Assembly (NCBI GenBank): GCA_021781415.1
Contig: JAJXWW010000114.1
Span: 21,470-85,469, forward strand
Source of the DNA: Planctomycetota bacterium
Lineage (GTDB): Bacteria > Planctomycetota > Planctomycetia > Gemmatales > Gemmataceae
Length of the DNA stretch: 64,000 nucleotides
Direction of reading: 5' to 3'
Shown one piece after another: positions 9,548-17,955 of this stretch. Made by a program: the position numbers and the translations under genes. Numbering within the stretch: the stretch's first letter is position 1; each line of letters starts with the position of its first letter. Under the pieces are notes generated by a model. It worked only from the letters and a program-made list of their open reading frames with translations. It made no database searches and was not told the DNA's origin.

Positions 9548-9574
9548 CTCAGGGGGCGGACGCCCCCCGCTCGG
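9548..9574. repeat. family B palindrome (short copy) inside the relic
   Basis: CTCAGGGGGCGGACGCCCCC-type inverted repeat, read in frame as Gln-Gly-Ala-Asp-Ala-Pro-Arg-Ser. The same peptide is encoded by the family B repeat in the SufT-like gene near 21980. Confidence 0.75.
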
Positions 9575-10037
9575 AAGGCGATTATCTGAGCGTCATTCTC
9601 GATAATCTACGCAAAGTCGGAGTGCAAAACACCGTTAAGAACGAACGCCTCCATTTCGACCGCCTCAATGCCTTTCCCGGCGAGTATATCCAGGGGGGAA
9701 GGGGAGTACAGCGAAAGCGGTGCGTCCAAGGGGGGTTGCGCGTCAGCATCGGGCCGGAGTTCGGCACGGTGGGGCCGGAGCGGATCAAGTTGGCCGCTCT
9801 CGAAGCGATCAAGGGCAGCCGGTGCGATCTCCTGTTGGTGAATGTCACGCCTATTTCTGCGGTGGCGACGAGCCCTACGATAAGCTGAAACGCGCTCTCC
9901 GCGCTGAAATCGACGAGGCCGAGTGGTCGAAGTTGTATGCGACGAAGAGCATGCCGTTCGCAGCACCGAAAAAGGGCAAAATCGCGGTGAAGGTCATCAA
10001 CCACTACGGCGACGAAGTAATGAAGGTATTCCGCCCC

Positions 10038-10112
10038 GGCGAACCGGCGGCGTGAGCCGCCGGGTGAAAGCATGGCGTGGCACGGCGAACCGGCAGCGTA
10101 AGCTGCCGGGTG
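10038..10112. repeat. family C palindromes at the 3' end of the relic
   Basis: Two inverted units (GGCGAACCGGCGGCG...CCGCCGGGTG and GGCGAACCGGCAGCG...GCTGCCGGGTG) separated by a short spacer. They follow the last conserved methyltransferase codons and lie 40 nt before the MFS gene. Confidence 0.85.
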
Positions 10113-10151
10113 GAGGCACGACACCAAGGACTTTGAAAAGCGAGGCGGCGG

Positions 10152-11507
10152 ATGGCGGATGAGAGCAATCGCGTGGAAGCGGCGAGGATCGAACCGTGCG
10201 GCGAGACGATCTTCCGCAAGATCTCGCTACGGCTTCTGCCGTTTCTCTTTCTGCTCTACGTCGTCAACCTGATAGACCGGACGAACGTCGGCATCGCTCG
10301 ATTGCAGATGGTCGATGAGCAGCACGTTCTCGACGAGGAAGCCTATGGGCTGGGAGCCGGACTGTTCTACGTCGGCTATTTGCTTTTCGAGGTTCCGAGC
10401 AATCTCATTCTGCTGCGCATGGGAGCGCGGGCGTGGATCGCGCGCATCCTGGTGAGTTGGGGTTTGATCTCGACGGCGATGATGTTTGCGACGGGACCGT
10501 GGAGTTTCGGCATCTTGCGCGTGTTGCTCGGCATCGCCGAGGCGGGCTTCTTTCCGGGCATCCTCTATTATCTGAACGATTGGTTTCCGGCGCGAAGACG
10601 CGCTCGAGCCGTGTCGCTATTCATGTTGGGCGGGGCGATCGCTCCGATGGTCGGCAATCCCCTTTCGGGTTTCATTCTTCAGCACATGGACCAGATGGAC
10701 GGCTTGTGGGGCTGGCAATGGGTTTTCTTGCTCGAAGGGTTGCCCGCCGTCGCGCTCGGCTTCGTTACGTTCGCTTACCTGACGGATCGCCCCGAACACG
10801 CGCGCTGGCTGACCCCGATGGAGCGAACCTGGCTCGCTCAACAAATCGAGAACGAGCGCCAGCATCGGCCCCACGCACGCAGCCATTCTCTGGCCGCCGC
10901 GATTGGCGACTATCGCGTCTGGCTGCTCATCGCCATCTATTTTACGGTGGCCGTCGGCGACAACAGCTATGCTTTCTACATACCGGCTTTCCTCAAAAGT
11001 CAATTCCCCGAATGGTCTGCCTTCTGGATCGGCCTCTTAGCGGTGGCTCCGAGTTCGATCGCCATGTGCGGCATGATTCTCGTCGGTCGAAACTCCGATC
11101 GAACCGGCGAGCGGCGTTGGCATGTGGCCGTTTCGGCATTCATGGCAGCGCTCGGTTGGGGGACGATTGCTCTCGTGGTGTCGGAACGATGGACGCTACC
11201 CGGGCTGGATTCGCGGCTGCTGTTCGTTGCCGCCGTGGCCTTGACGCTGACGGGCATGAAGTGCATGTTGCCGATCTTCTGGACGCTCCCCCCGTCGTTT
11301 CTGAGCGGGGCGGCGGCGGCGGGCGGCATCGCCCTGATCAATTCGGTCGCCAACCTCGGCGGTCTGTTCGGGCCGAAACTCGTCGGCCACGCGAAGACCG
11401 TCACCGGCAGTTACACCGTCGGCTACCTGGTGCTATCCGCTACCTTGCTCTTGGGGGGACTGCTCGCCCTGACCGTGCGCGTCCGCCCTCGAAACGAAGC
11501 GGATTGA
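10152..11507 (+). CDS. MFS transporter, anion:cation symporter (ACS) type
   Basis: A 451-residue permease with about 12 hydrophobic helices. The N-terminal segment (LPFLFLLYVVNLIDRTNVGIARLQM) and the motif in helix 2-3 (GYLLFEVPSNLILLRMGARAWIARI) are characteristic of the anion:cation symporter family. That family takes up organic acids such as phthalate, tartrate, hexuronates or 4-hydroxyphenylacetate. A central hydrophilic loop separates two six-helix halves. The substrate cannot be told from sequence. There is no catabolic neighbour except the convergent SDR gene, which need not be linked. Confidence 0.9.
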   Translation: MADESNRVEAARIEPCGETIFRKISLRLLPFLFLLYVVNLIDRTNVGIARLQMVDEQHVLDEEAYGLGAGLFYVGYLLFEVPSNLILLRMGARAWIARILVSWGLISTAMMFATGPWSFGILRVLLGIAEAGFFPGILYYLNDWFPARRRARAVSLFMLGGAIAPMVGNPLSGFILQHMDQMDGLWGWQWVFLLEGLPAVALGFVTFAYLTDRPEHARWLTPMERTWLAQQIENERQHRPHARSHSLAAAIGDYRVWLLIAIYFTVAVGDNSYAFYIPAFLKSQFPEWSAFWIGLLAVAPSSIAMCGMILVGRNSDRTGERRWHVAVSAFMAALGWGTIALVVSERWTLPGLDSRLLFVAAVALTLTGMKCMLPIFWTLPPSFLSGAAAAGGIALINSVANLGGLFGPKLVGHAKTVTGSYTVGYLVLSATLLLGGLLALTVRVRPRNEAD

Positions 11508-11551
11508 CCGCGCAGGGCGGCTGCGAGAGTCGGACGCGCGCAGGACAGGTA

Positions 11552-12376
11552 TTATCCCTGAGACAGCATCGACCACGATAAGCGTGGCGGATTCGTACCG
11601 GGCACACAGGCATAGGCGCTGAAATCCGTCACTCCTTCGGCGCGCAAGAAGTCCTCGTCGAGCAGCGCTTGGCCGGTCGACGCCGACGGTTCCTTTTGGG
11701 CCAGACGCAGCACGCAATCCACGAGAATATCCGGCTTGCGCCACAAAGCCCGACTCCCGAGCGCGTGGTTGATCGATGCCTGGCTTTCCACGATCGTCGT
11801 CGGCCACAGCGAGTGGACGGCGATGTTCTGCGTCCTCACTTCCTCCGCCAAGCCGAGCGTGAGCAACGTCATGCCGAGTTTCGAGATCGAATAGGCGATG
11901 CGTCCGGGAACCATCGACAAATCCAACGGGGGACTCATGTTGATGATGTGTCCCCAACGGCGCTCGATCATGGCCGGCAGCACGGCGCGACAACAGAGGA
12001 ACGCCGCTCGCGCGTTGACGCCCATCACCAAATCGAAGCGTTTCGCCGGGGTGTCGAGGAGTCGGCTCCAGTGCAGTGCGCCGGCGTTGTTGACGAGCAA
12101 GTCGATGCGTCCAAAGCGCTCCAACGTCCGAGCGGCCATGCTTTCGATCTGTTGTTCGTCGCGCACGTCCACTTGGATCGGCAGGGCTTGCGCGCCGAGC
12201 GCTTCCACCTCCGCCGCCACGCTGAAGATGGAGCCGGGCAGTTTCTCGCTCGATGCGATGCTCTTGGCGGCTACGACGACATGGCATCCCGCCTTGGCCA
12301 ATCCCAGAGCCAGCGCTCGGCCAATGCCGCGACTCGCTCCCGTGACGATGGCGACTCTTCCTTGCAATGAGGACAT
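11552..12376 (-). CDS. SDR family oxidoreductase, HSDL2-like
   Basis: A 274-residue NAD(P)-dependent short-chain dehydrogenase. The Rossmann glycine motif is TGASRGIG at about residues 11-18, the NNAG motif follows near residue 100, and the YSISK catalytic Tyr-Lys pair lies near residue 170. A Ser-Pro-Pro segment (INMSPPLDLS) occupies the place of the usual catalytic serine strand and recalls HSDL2-like proteins. The ATG at 12376 has ACGGAG upstream and starts MSSLQGRVAIVTG. A longer open frame upstream is probably not translated. The substrate is unknown, and the final 40 residues (VPGTNPPRLSW) are outside the common fold. Confidence 0.85.
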   Translation of the reverse strand: MSSLQGRVAIVTGASRGIGRALALGLAKAGCHVVVAAKSIASSEKLPGSIFSVAAEVEALGAQALPIQVDVRDEQQIESMAARTLERFGRIDLLVNNAGALHWSRLLDTPAKRFDLVMGVNARAAFLCCRAVLPAMIERRWGHIINMSPPLDLSMVPGRIAYSISKLGMTLLTLGLAEEVRTQNIAVHSLWPTTIVESQASINHALGSRALWRKPDILVDCVLRLAQKEPSASTGQALLDEDFLRAEGVTDFSAYACVPGTNPPRLSWSMLSQG

Positions 12377-12400
12377 AATGACTCCGTTGGTTTCTCGTGT

Positions 12401-12430
12401 CTCGTTCCCACGCGGAGCGTGAGAACGAGG
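12401..12430. repeat. 30-bp palindrome between divergent SDR and kinase genes
   Basis: Inverted repeat CTCGTTCCCACGC-GGAG-GCGTGAGAACGAG, one mismatch pair per arm. It belongs to a small dispersed palindrome type distinct from families A-D. It lies in the shared upstream region of two divergent genes and could be a hairpin in either 5' leader. Confidence 0.75.
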
Positions 12431-12545
12431 GGGCGCGAGGGAGACGATGCTCCATCTCAATAGAGTTTTATATACTATCCCTGTCTTCAACGCGCCTCAC
12501 GACGGATTGAGGCAGCAAGCCCAGACACTTCGCAGGAGCCTCGAT

Positions 12546-13826
12546 ATGAAAGTGGAGCAAGAGGGCAAGGCGGCTCCGTCGCAGCCGGCCATTCCGACGG
12601 CGGAACTGCTCGCCAACTCCGTCGAGAGCGGACCAGAGAACATGGCGGCCACGGTCGAAAATGCGGGGAGGAAAGCCGATTCCTCCTCCGCCGAGTTGAT
12701 CCCCTCCGGACGCATGCTCGGCCAATATCGCATCCTCGAATTCCTCGGCGTCGGCGGCATGGGACAGGTCTACAAAGCCGTGCATCCGGTCATGGAGCGC
12801 ACGGTCGCCTTGAAAATCATCGCGCCGCGCTTGATGCAAGACAAGGTAGCCCGCGCCCGCTTCCAGCGCGAGGTGCGCAATGCTGCTCGGCTGATTCATC
12901 CGAACATCGTGGTAGCGCACGATGCGGCCGAAGTGGACGGCTTGTGGTTCTTGGTGATGGAGTACATTGAGGGTCAGGACGTGGCTCGGTTGATGTCGGA
13001 GTACGGGCGGCCGAGCGAGGCGTTGGCCTGCGAGATCGCTCGGCAAGTCGCGCTGGGATTGCAATACGCCCACGAGTGCGGCATGGTTCACCGCGACATC
13101 AAGCCGGCGAATCTGATGCTCGCCCACGCGCGCCCCTCGATGGCCGGCATCGTCAACGGTTGGCCGGATTCCCCTCTCGTGAAGATTCTCGATTTCGGCC
13201 TGGCGCGCTTGGCCGCGCCGGACGGCGCGGGTTTGGCGGCCGCCGACGGACTGACGCGCGAAGGCTTCATGGTCGGAACACCAGAATACATGGCTCCCGA
13301 ACAGGCGCGCAACAGCGGGGCCGTCGATATTCGCAGCGATATTTATTCTCTCGGATGCACTCTCTATCAGCTATTATCCGGAAGGCCGCCCTTCCGCGCG
13401 CTCAGCACGTTCGAGCTAACGATGATGCACGTTCAGCAACCGCCCGAACCGATCCTGCGCTTTCGCCCCGAGCTTCCTCCCGGACTCTCCGTCGTGGTGC
13501 ATCGAATGTTGGCCAAAAAAGCCGATGAACGCTTTCAAACTCCGGGAGAAGCGGCCGAGGCACTCCAACCGTTTGCCGCGCTCAAATCCGTCTCGCCTCT
13601 CGCGGTTCCTCCCGTGCCGACGATCCGCGCGCTCGAAAGCCCTCCGATGCCTCCCGCTCTGAGGATGATGTACTTTCAGGCGCTGCTGCGGACGTTCCTG
13701 TTCGTGTTCGTCTTCGTGGTAGTGGGCGTCGGCTGCCTTCTCTATCTTCCCGATCTGGGCAACCAATTGCAACAACTCTGGAATCGCATGACCCCGCACA
13801 CAGGCAAAACCACTCCCTCGCGCTGA
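12546..13826 (+). CDS. membrane-anchored Ser/Thr protein kinase (PknB-like)
   Basis: A 426-residue Hanks-type kinase. A low-complexity N-terminus of about 58 residues precedes the kinase domain at roughly 60-325. It has the glycine loop GVGGMGQVYKA, ATP-binding Lys90 in VALKI, catalytic HRDIKPANL near residue 182 (an RD kinase), DFG near residue 216 and the APE equivalent in YMAPEQA. A single strong transmembrane helix near residues 380-405 is followed by only about 20 residues. It therefore has almost no extracytoplasmic sensor, unlike PASTA kinases. The start chosen is MKVEQEG, because the upstream extension is unlike the family. There is no phosphatase next to it. Confidence 0.92.
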   Translation: MKVEQEGKAAPSQPAIPTAELLANSVESGPENMAATVENAGRKADSSSAELIPSGRMLGQYRILEFLGVGGMGQVYKAVHPVMERTVALKIIAPRLMQDKVARARFQREVRNAARLIHPNIVVAHDAAEVDGLWFLVMEYIEGQDVARLMSEYGRPSEALACEIARQVALGLQYAHECGMVHRDIKPANLMLAHARPSMAGIVNGWPDSPLVKILDFGLARLAAPDGAGLAAADGLTREGFMVGTPEYMAPEQARNSGAVDIRSDIYSLGCTLYQLLSGRPPFRALSTFELTMMHVQQPPEPILRFRPELPPGLSVVVHRMLAKKADERFQTPGEAAEALQPFAALKSVSPLAVPPVPTIRALESPPMPPALRMMYFQALLRTFLFVFVFVVVGVGCLLYLPDLGNQLQQLWNRMTPHTGKTTPSR

Positions 13827-13877
13827 GAGGCTGTCGCAAAGGCCCCTCTCTCCCTGTACTCAGGGGGAGAGTAATTC

Positions 13878-13951
13878 GTAGGGTGGGTCGAAGCGTAGCG
13901 AAACCCACCGGAAGAGCAGGGTGGGTCTCGCTACGCTTCGACCCACCCTAC
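13878..13951. repeat. family D palindrome, 74 bp
   Basis: Perfect 23-bp outer arms (GTAGGGTGGGTCGAAGCGTA and complement) enclose a second CCCACC/GGGTGG pair. This type of palindrome is common as dispersed copies in many bacterial genomes. It lies between the kinase stop and the small lipoprotein. A shorter CTCTCCC/GGGGGAGAG hairpin lies directly before it near 13843-13872. Confidence 0.9.
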
Positions 13952-13994
13952 ACCTACACCACCCCTCATTCGGGAAGTTATTCCGAACCAAATC

Positions 13995-14099
13995 CTAACG
14001 ACCGCAGCCACAACTTTGACAACCGGCGAGCGCGAAGATCGCCACGGCCACGAGAGCCTGGAAAAGGATGTGGACGCGGTAAGAAGTCAACATTTTCAT
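13995..14099 (-). CDS. 34-residue Cys-rich lipoprotein-like small protein
   Basis: A very short gene with an excellent AAGGAGG Shine-Dalgarno sequence 7 nt before ATG at 14099. The product is a basic N-terminus, a hydrophobic helix (about residues 10-25), the lipobox LAGC and a short tail QSCGCGR with two further cysteines. This looks like a minimal lipoprotein or exported cysteine peptide, similar in outline to entericidin-type peptides, but I cannot name a family. It lies downstream of the predicted selenoprotein gene on the same strand with a gap of about 240 nt. Confidence 0.6.
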   Translation of the reverse strand: MKMLTSYRVHILFQALVAVAIFALAGCQSCGCGR

Positions 14100-14299
14100 C
14101 GGCATTCCTCCTTGGGTGTCATGCAATACGAAGTCAATCGACGAAGGACGTTTCGTGGCATCATCCACATTCGTTCTTCGGCTAACGGATTTATTGATCG
14201 ACGAGCGGCACGATTTGTTCTGAATCATTTGGCGCGATGTGGGAACGGCGGACGAGCCGAGAGGCGGAAGTAATTTTATAATCGTGCCAATCGGTTCGA

Positions 14300-14327
14300 C
14301 GAGCGGTGGGCTGACGCCCACCGCTCG
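14300..14327. repeat. family B short palindrome 3' of the selenoprotein gene
   Basis: Inverted repeat CGAGCGGTGGGC-TGAC-GCCCACCGCTCG with 12-bp arms. It lies 8 nt beyond the stop of the candidate selenoprotein gene. It may form a 3' hairpin on the transcript, but no T tract follows, so a terminator role is uncertain. Confidence 0.8.
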
Positions 14328-14335
14328 GCTGAGGA

Positions 14336-14695
14336 TCAGCTTTCGCCAAACACTTGCCTGTACGCATCGAAACCAAAGCCTACCAGCAAAGTCGATCCGA
14401 CGCGCAACGTCGGCGCTTTGAGATTGCCGGTCGGTCCTAGAATGTGGGCGGCCAGCGTGTCGTCGTCCGGCGGATCGTTCTTCATGTCGAAGACGAGAAC
14501 CTTTTTGCCGCGCGCCGCCACGACTCGATCGGCGGAGCGAGCCAACTCGAGTGCTTCCGCGCGCCCGCGCTTGTTCTTGGTCGCGTCCACGACCTCGCCC
14601 GTGGTTCGCACCTCGTGTGCCGCAAGGAACCCCTGCGCCTTGAGGCAGCTCGTTCAACCGCGGCGATGGTACATCCAATCGACACTTAACGACAT
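14336..14695 (-). CDS. candidate selenoprotein: ArsC/glutaredoxin-like with in-frame TGA (U-T-S-C)
   Basis: Reading from ATG at 14695, 2 nt after the rpsA stop, gives 119 codons with one in-frame TGA at 14654-14656, codon 14. Before it stands SVDWMYHRRG, a first strand and loop, and after it TSCLKAQGFL. The TGA thus occupies the first position of a thioredoxin-fold CxxC motif, U14-T-S-C17. The rest matches an ArsC/Spx/glutaredoxin-like fold: a central KKVLVFDMKND strand, then KAPTLRVGSTLLVGF with the cis-proline before the third strand. A GGGAG ribosome site overlaps the rpsA stop, so translation is probably coupled. A hairpin follows the TGA at SECIS spacing. The likely role is a thiol/selenol redox enzyme; the substrate is unknown. 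The alternatives are a nonsense mutation or a sequencing error. Starting at the GTG at 14611 would lose the whole redox site. Confidence 0.75.
14619..14646 (-). promoter_or_regulatory. putative bacterial SECIS hairpin downstream of the TGA
   Basis: On the minus strand, 7 nt after the TGA, GCC-U-CAAGG pairs with CCUUG-C-GGC around the 10-nt loop CGCAGGGGUU. This gives 3+5 base pairs separated by one mismatch. The apical loop begins 17 nt after the TGA and has G as its second base. Known bacterial SECIS elements place the apical loop about 16-37 nt after UGA and carry a G in the first two loop positions. The structure is short, so covariation across homologues is needed. Confidence 0.55.
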
Positions 14696-14697
14696 CT

Positions 14698-16089
14698 TTA
14701 CTCCCTTTTATCGTCCTTGGAGGAGGAATGAGGCAACGAGAAAAGCTGTCCACCGCCCGTTCCGGTGCCGCCTCGCAGGGGTGTGGTGCGCGGACGCGGC
14801 GGCTTGACGGGCGCGGCCGGCTCCTCTTCGACTTCTTCCTCGACGGCTTCGGGCGGCTTCACTTGTGCCGCTTTCAGCGACAGGGCGATGCGCCGCTGCT
14901 CCGGGTCGATGCTCAGAACTTTTACTTGCACTTCCTGTCCCGGTTTCACGATGTCGCCGACGCGGAACACGCGCTGCAAGGCCAATTCGGAAATGTGAAT
15001 CAACCCCTCGACACCCGGCTCCAACTCGACAAACGCGCCGAAGTCCATCAAACGCGACACCTTCCCATTGACGATCTCGCCGGAGTGATACTTCTCGTAA
15101 ATGTTGTCCCACGGACTGGCGGTCAACTGCTTGAGTCCGAGGCTGACCTTGCGCCGTTCGCGGTCGATTTTGAGAACGACCACCTTGACCGTTTGTCCCG
15201 GCTGTACCAGCGTCGAGGCGTCCTGAACGCGCTGCCAACTCATTTCGCCGACGTGCAGCAAACCATCGACCCCGCCCAGATCGACGAACGCGCCGAAATC
15301 CTTCACCGAGCGCACCACGCCCTCACGAATCTGACCCTCGGCCAATTCGATCCAGAGCTTCTCGCGCAGCGCTTCGCGCTCTTTCTCCAACAGCGCGCGG
15401 CGGCTGACGATCAGATTGCGCTCCAACGGATCGACTTCGGTAACGGTACACAAGAGGCGCTGATTGACGAACGATTCAGCGTTTTCGACGCGATAGAGGT
15501 CGATTTGACTGATGGGCATGAAACCGTGGATGCCGTTCACATCGACGGAGAGTCCGCCCTTATTGGTGGCGACCACGCGGGCCTCGACGGTCATGCCCTC
15601 GGCAACGCTGGACCAATCGGCCTCAATCGCCGCGCCCTTGCGCGACAACAGGAGAACCCCGTTGGCGTTGTCGAAGCCTTCGATGGTAATTTCGATTTCG
15701 GTCCCCAGAGCCGGAGGGCCTTCGGGAAACTGCAACATGGGCAGGACGCCTTGAGTGCGTCCTCCGGGCAGATCGATGAACACGTCTTGCCCGTGGATGC
15801 GGAACACCTTGCCCTTTTTGGGGCCATCGTCGACGGTCTTCTTTCCGCCGCGCGCGGCCGGTTCGCCGTACATATCCTTGTCCGACATGCCGGACATGGC
15901 CTCTTGCAGCTGCCGCTCCATGTCCTCGTCGAACGAGTCGATCTTCTTGCCGAAGCCGTAAGCCTGTTCGTGTTCCAGCGATCGCACCTTGCCCGGCGAC
16001 TGCGAAGGCTTTTCGCGCGGCGGTTTGGCGACCACTGGTTCGGCGGGAGAAGTTGTTGTCGTTTCCGTGGGATTCACCGTATCGCTCAT
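14698..16089 (-). CDS. rpsA: 30S ribosomal protein S1-like, four S1 domains
   Basis: A 463-residue RNA-binding protein. After a low-complexity N-terminus of about 90 residues it has four S1 (OB-fold) domains. One is divergent ([24 protein letters not shown]). The second carries [11 protein letters not shown] and the third [23 protein letters not shown]. The fourth carries [23 protein letters not shown] Pro/Glu tail follows. Four domains rather than the six of Escherichia coli fit the shorter S1 of many phyla. The start at 16089 (MSDTVNP) is preferred over an upstream ATG. It precedes the candidate selenoprotein gene by 2 nt. Confidence 0.92.
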   Translation of the reverse strand: MSDTVNPTETTTTSPAEPVVAKPPREKPSQSPGKVRSLEHEQAYGFGKKIDSFDEDMERQLQEAMSGMSDKDMYGEPAARGGKKTVDDGPKKGKVFRIHGQDVFIDLPGGRTQGVLPMLQFPEGPPALGTEIEITIEGFDNANGVLLLSRKGAAIEADWSSVAEGMTVEARVVATNKGGLSVDVNGIHGFMPISQIDLYRVENAESFVNQRLLCTVTEVDPLERNLIVSRRALLEKEREALREKLWIELAEGQIREGVVRSVKDFGAFVDLGGVDGLLHVGEMSWQRVQDASTLVQPGQTVKVVVLKIDRERRKVSLGLKQLTASPWDNIYEKYHSGEIVNGKVSRLMDFGAFVELEPGVEGLIHISELALQRVFRVGDIVKPGQEVQVKVLSIDPEQRRIALSLKAAQVKPPEAVEEEVEEEPAAPVKPPRPRTTPLRGGTGTGGGQLFSLPHSSSKDDKRE

Positions 16090-16174
16090 CGTTGCACCTT
16101 TGGGCCAGCCCGCTAATCGCGGGGCGGGTCGAGGGAAGAACCCCACCCCGCGATCGGAAAGCTGGGATGTTGGT

Positions 16175-16597
16175 TTACTTCGATTGGTTGAGGAAATCGA
16201 AGACTTGCAGTTTTTCCACGTCGAAAGCGGGACCGTGCTTGGCGACGAATTGCAGATGTAAGGGGTGATTTAAGTAGGCTTCCAAGCCGGCGGCATCGTC
16301 TACGAGAACGAGCAGCGCGAAATCGTACTCCATCTTCGGAACGTCGGGCGTTCCCTTGGCGGCGGGCCGGCCGGCGCGAACCGAACGCACGGCGGGTATC
16401 TTGGCCAGCAGTTTGTGACAGTCGGCAATAGCCGACTCGACCGCGTCCTTGGCCGCGTCCTTTTTCATGCGAAAGACGACGCAGTGAACGTACGGAGCAG
16501 CGCCCTTCTTTTCGCTCTTGTCGTCCGCGGCGGGCGAAAGAGGGACCGATCCGCCGAAGAGACACAACAGCATTCCAAAAAGCACAGCCCTTCTCAT
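16175..16597 (-). CDS. exported Dabb (stress-responsive A/B barrel) protein
   Basis: A 140-residue protein starting at 16597, with AGGAG upstream. The N-terminus is a signal peptide ([15 protein letters not shown], cleavage near the Ala-Ala at about residue 24). The mature part is one Dabb ferredoxin-like domain: [12 protein letters not shown], a central RAGRPA segment, and [27 protein letters not shown]. These are the conserved strands and the NHPxH motif. Dabb domains dimerise into barrels. Exported planctomycete versions have no known substrate. It lies upstream of rpsA on the same strand with an 85-nt gap. Confidence 0.87.
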   Translation of the reverse strand: MRRAVLFGMLLCLFGGSVPLSPAADDKSEKKGAAPYVHCVVFRMKKDAAKDAVESAIADCHKLLAKIPAVRSVRAGRPAAKGTPDVPKMEYDFALLVLVDDAAGLEAYLNHPLHLQFVAKHGPAFDVEKLQVFDFLNQSK

Positions 16598-16718
16598 CGA
16601 AAATCTCCTGCAAGAACCGCATGGGAAGTCAATGCACAAAGGGTATCAGACTACGGCACGGACGGCAACGGTGACGGACGCGCGGGACGAATGAGCATCT
16701 CGCCGCTACAATCGCCGC

Positions 16719-17792
16719 ATGTCCGGCAAACTGCGGCGAGCCTGGCCGATCCTTAAGGCGATCTTATGGCTGACGATTCTTTATTTTATCGGCAGGCAGT
16801 TTGCGCGCGATCTCCAGCGACCGGAATTGTGGCGGCGTCCGTTGCATCCCGGCTGGCTGTTGTTGTCGGGGCTGCTGTATCTCGTGGGGCTGTCCCTGTC
16901 GGCATTCTATTGGCGGCGCTTGCTCGGTCATCTCGATAAAACCCCGCCCCTCGCTCCTTCGCTGCGGGCTTACTACTTGGGGCATCTCGGAAAATATCTG
17001 CCCGGCAAGGCGTGGGCGCTCCTATTGCGAACGAACCTGGCGCGCAGTCAGGGCATCCCCACGGGTTTGGCCACGCTGACAGCGTTCTACGAAGTGTTGA
17101 CGACAATGGCGGGCGGTACGTTGGTGGCGGCGCTACTCTTCGTCGTTTTGGGGGCCGATGAAGGCGCGGGATTGAATGCCGAGACGCTGCGGCATCTGCT
17201 TTGGATGGAACAACCGGGCGAGGGTGGCGTACAGCGGTCGGTGGTCGTGTTGTTGTCGGCACTGTTATTCGTCGCCTTTCTCGTGCCGCTCCATCCGCCG
17301 ATCTTCAATCGCTTGGCGCATCGCATGTCGTTGCCGTTTCGCGAGCGCGACGCCGAGCAATTGCCGCGCATTCGCTTCGCCTATTTGCTCGAAGGTTTGG
17401 TGCTTACCTCGCTCGGTTGGTTGTTGTTGGGGATTAGTTTCGCCGCCGCGCTGCGGGGCATCGTCGGCGCGGATTGGCCGTTACTCGATGTGCGGACGGC
17501 CCGATTACCGGCCATCATGGGCTTGGCTTACGTCATTGGCTTCGTCGTTCTGATCGCGCCGGGCGGTCTTGGGGTGCGCGAATTCGTGTTGACGCTGCTC
17601 TTGACGCCGGAGCTTCTCGGCGTGGGCGGCATGGGTGTCGAGGACGCGCGCGCCACGGTCGTCTTGGCCGTACTGGTACTGCGGTTGGTATGGACGGCTG
17701 CCGAACTCATCGCCGCCCTCGTCTGCCGCTTGACGGCCGAAAAGGGACGAGGCGGCGCGGCGGACAAAAAAACGATCTCCGACGAGCCATGA
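16719..17792 (+). CDS. lysylphosphatidylglycerol synthase TM-region-like flippase/UPF0104 protein
   Basis: A 357-residue polytopic membrane protein with about 8 helices. It resembles the membrane part of MprF/AglD (lysylphosphatidylglycerol synthase transmembrane region). The family-typical segment YYLGHLGKYLPGKAWALLLRTNLA lies at about residues 85-108. VLIAPGGLGVREFVLTLLL comes near the C-terminus and carries the conserved PGGLGxRE motif. The catalytic aminoacyl transferase domain is absent, so a lipid-flipping or glycolipid-related role is more likely than synthesis. It lies upstream of ispD with a gap of about 160 nt that contains a CCCCTCT/AGAGGGG hairpin. Confidence 0.87.
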   Translation: MSGKLRRAWPILKAILWLTILYFIGRQFARDLQRPELWRRPLHPGWLLLSGLLYLVGLSLSAFYWRRLLGHLDKTPPLAPSLRAYYLGHLGKYLPGKAWALLLRTNLARSQGIPTGLATLTAFYEVLTTMAGGTLVAALLFVVLGADEGAGLNAETLRHLLWMEQPGEGGVQRSVVVLLSALLFVAFLVPLHPPIFNRLAHRMSLPFRERDAEQLPRIRFAYLLEGLVLTSLGWLLLGISFAAALRGIVGADWPLLDVRTARLPAIMGLAYVIGFVVLIAPGGLGVREFVLTLLLTPELLGVGGMGVEDARATVVLAVLVLRLVWTAAELIAALVCRLTAEKGRGGAADKKTISDEP

Positions 17793-17955
17793 GTCGTTTG
17801 CTTCGGGTACGTTCTTCGCCAATACCCTCACCCCTCGCCCCTCTCCCCTGCGTAGAGGGGAATAGCGCTGTACTGTCGGGTTCGTTCCGATGACGCCTCT
17901 CGCTTTCGGTGTATGATGACGGCATAACTTCGTCTTCTTTGCCGAGGGGTTCGCT

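Larger units (their letters stand above)
8776..10055 (+). pseudogene. relic of a type III-like site-specific DNA methyltransferase
   Basis: The readable frame begins in the middle of the family. HNAHWKTTLRGLQQL and the FxGxG-type SAM motif [20 protein letters not shown] are present, as are RRGFVYRQVPHVTLKSIANN and RVTGPFTVESLSPHR. The N-terminal catalytic DPPY half is missing. Near 9842 the frame shifts, and the family's last segment (DEPYDKLKRAL ... GKIAVKVINHYGDEV) continues in another frame to about 10055. Large internal parts are deleted. Palindromic repeats lie inside the coding region at 9219-9304 and 9548-9574 and at the 3' end. The ATG at 8776 could start a truncated protein, but no methylation activity is expected. 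Confidence 0.85.

Noticed and set aside
14336..14611. Treating the C-terminal part (GTG at 14611) as a complete gene
   Set aside because: It would lack the first strand and the whole redox motif of the fold, and has no ribosome site, whereas ATG at 14695 has one.
14728..16116. A 462-codon plus-strand frame opposite rpsA
   Set aside because: Shadow of the S1-domain gene; Arg/Gln/His-rich without domain pattern.
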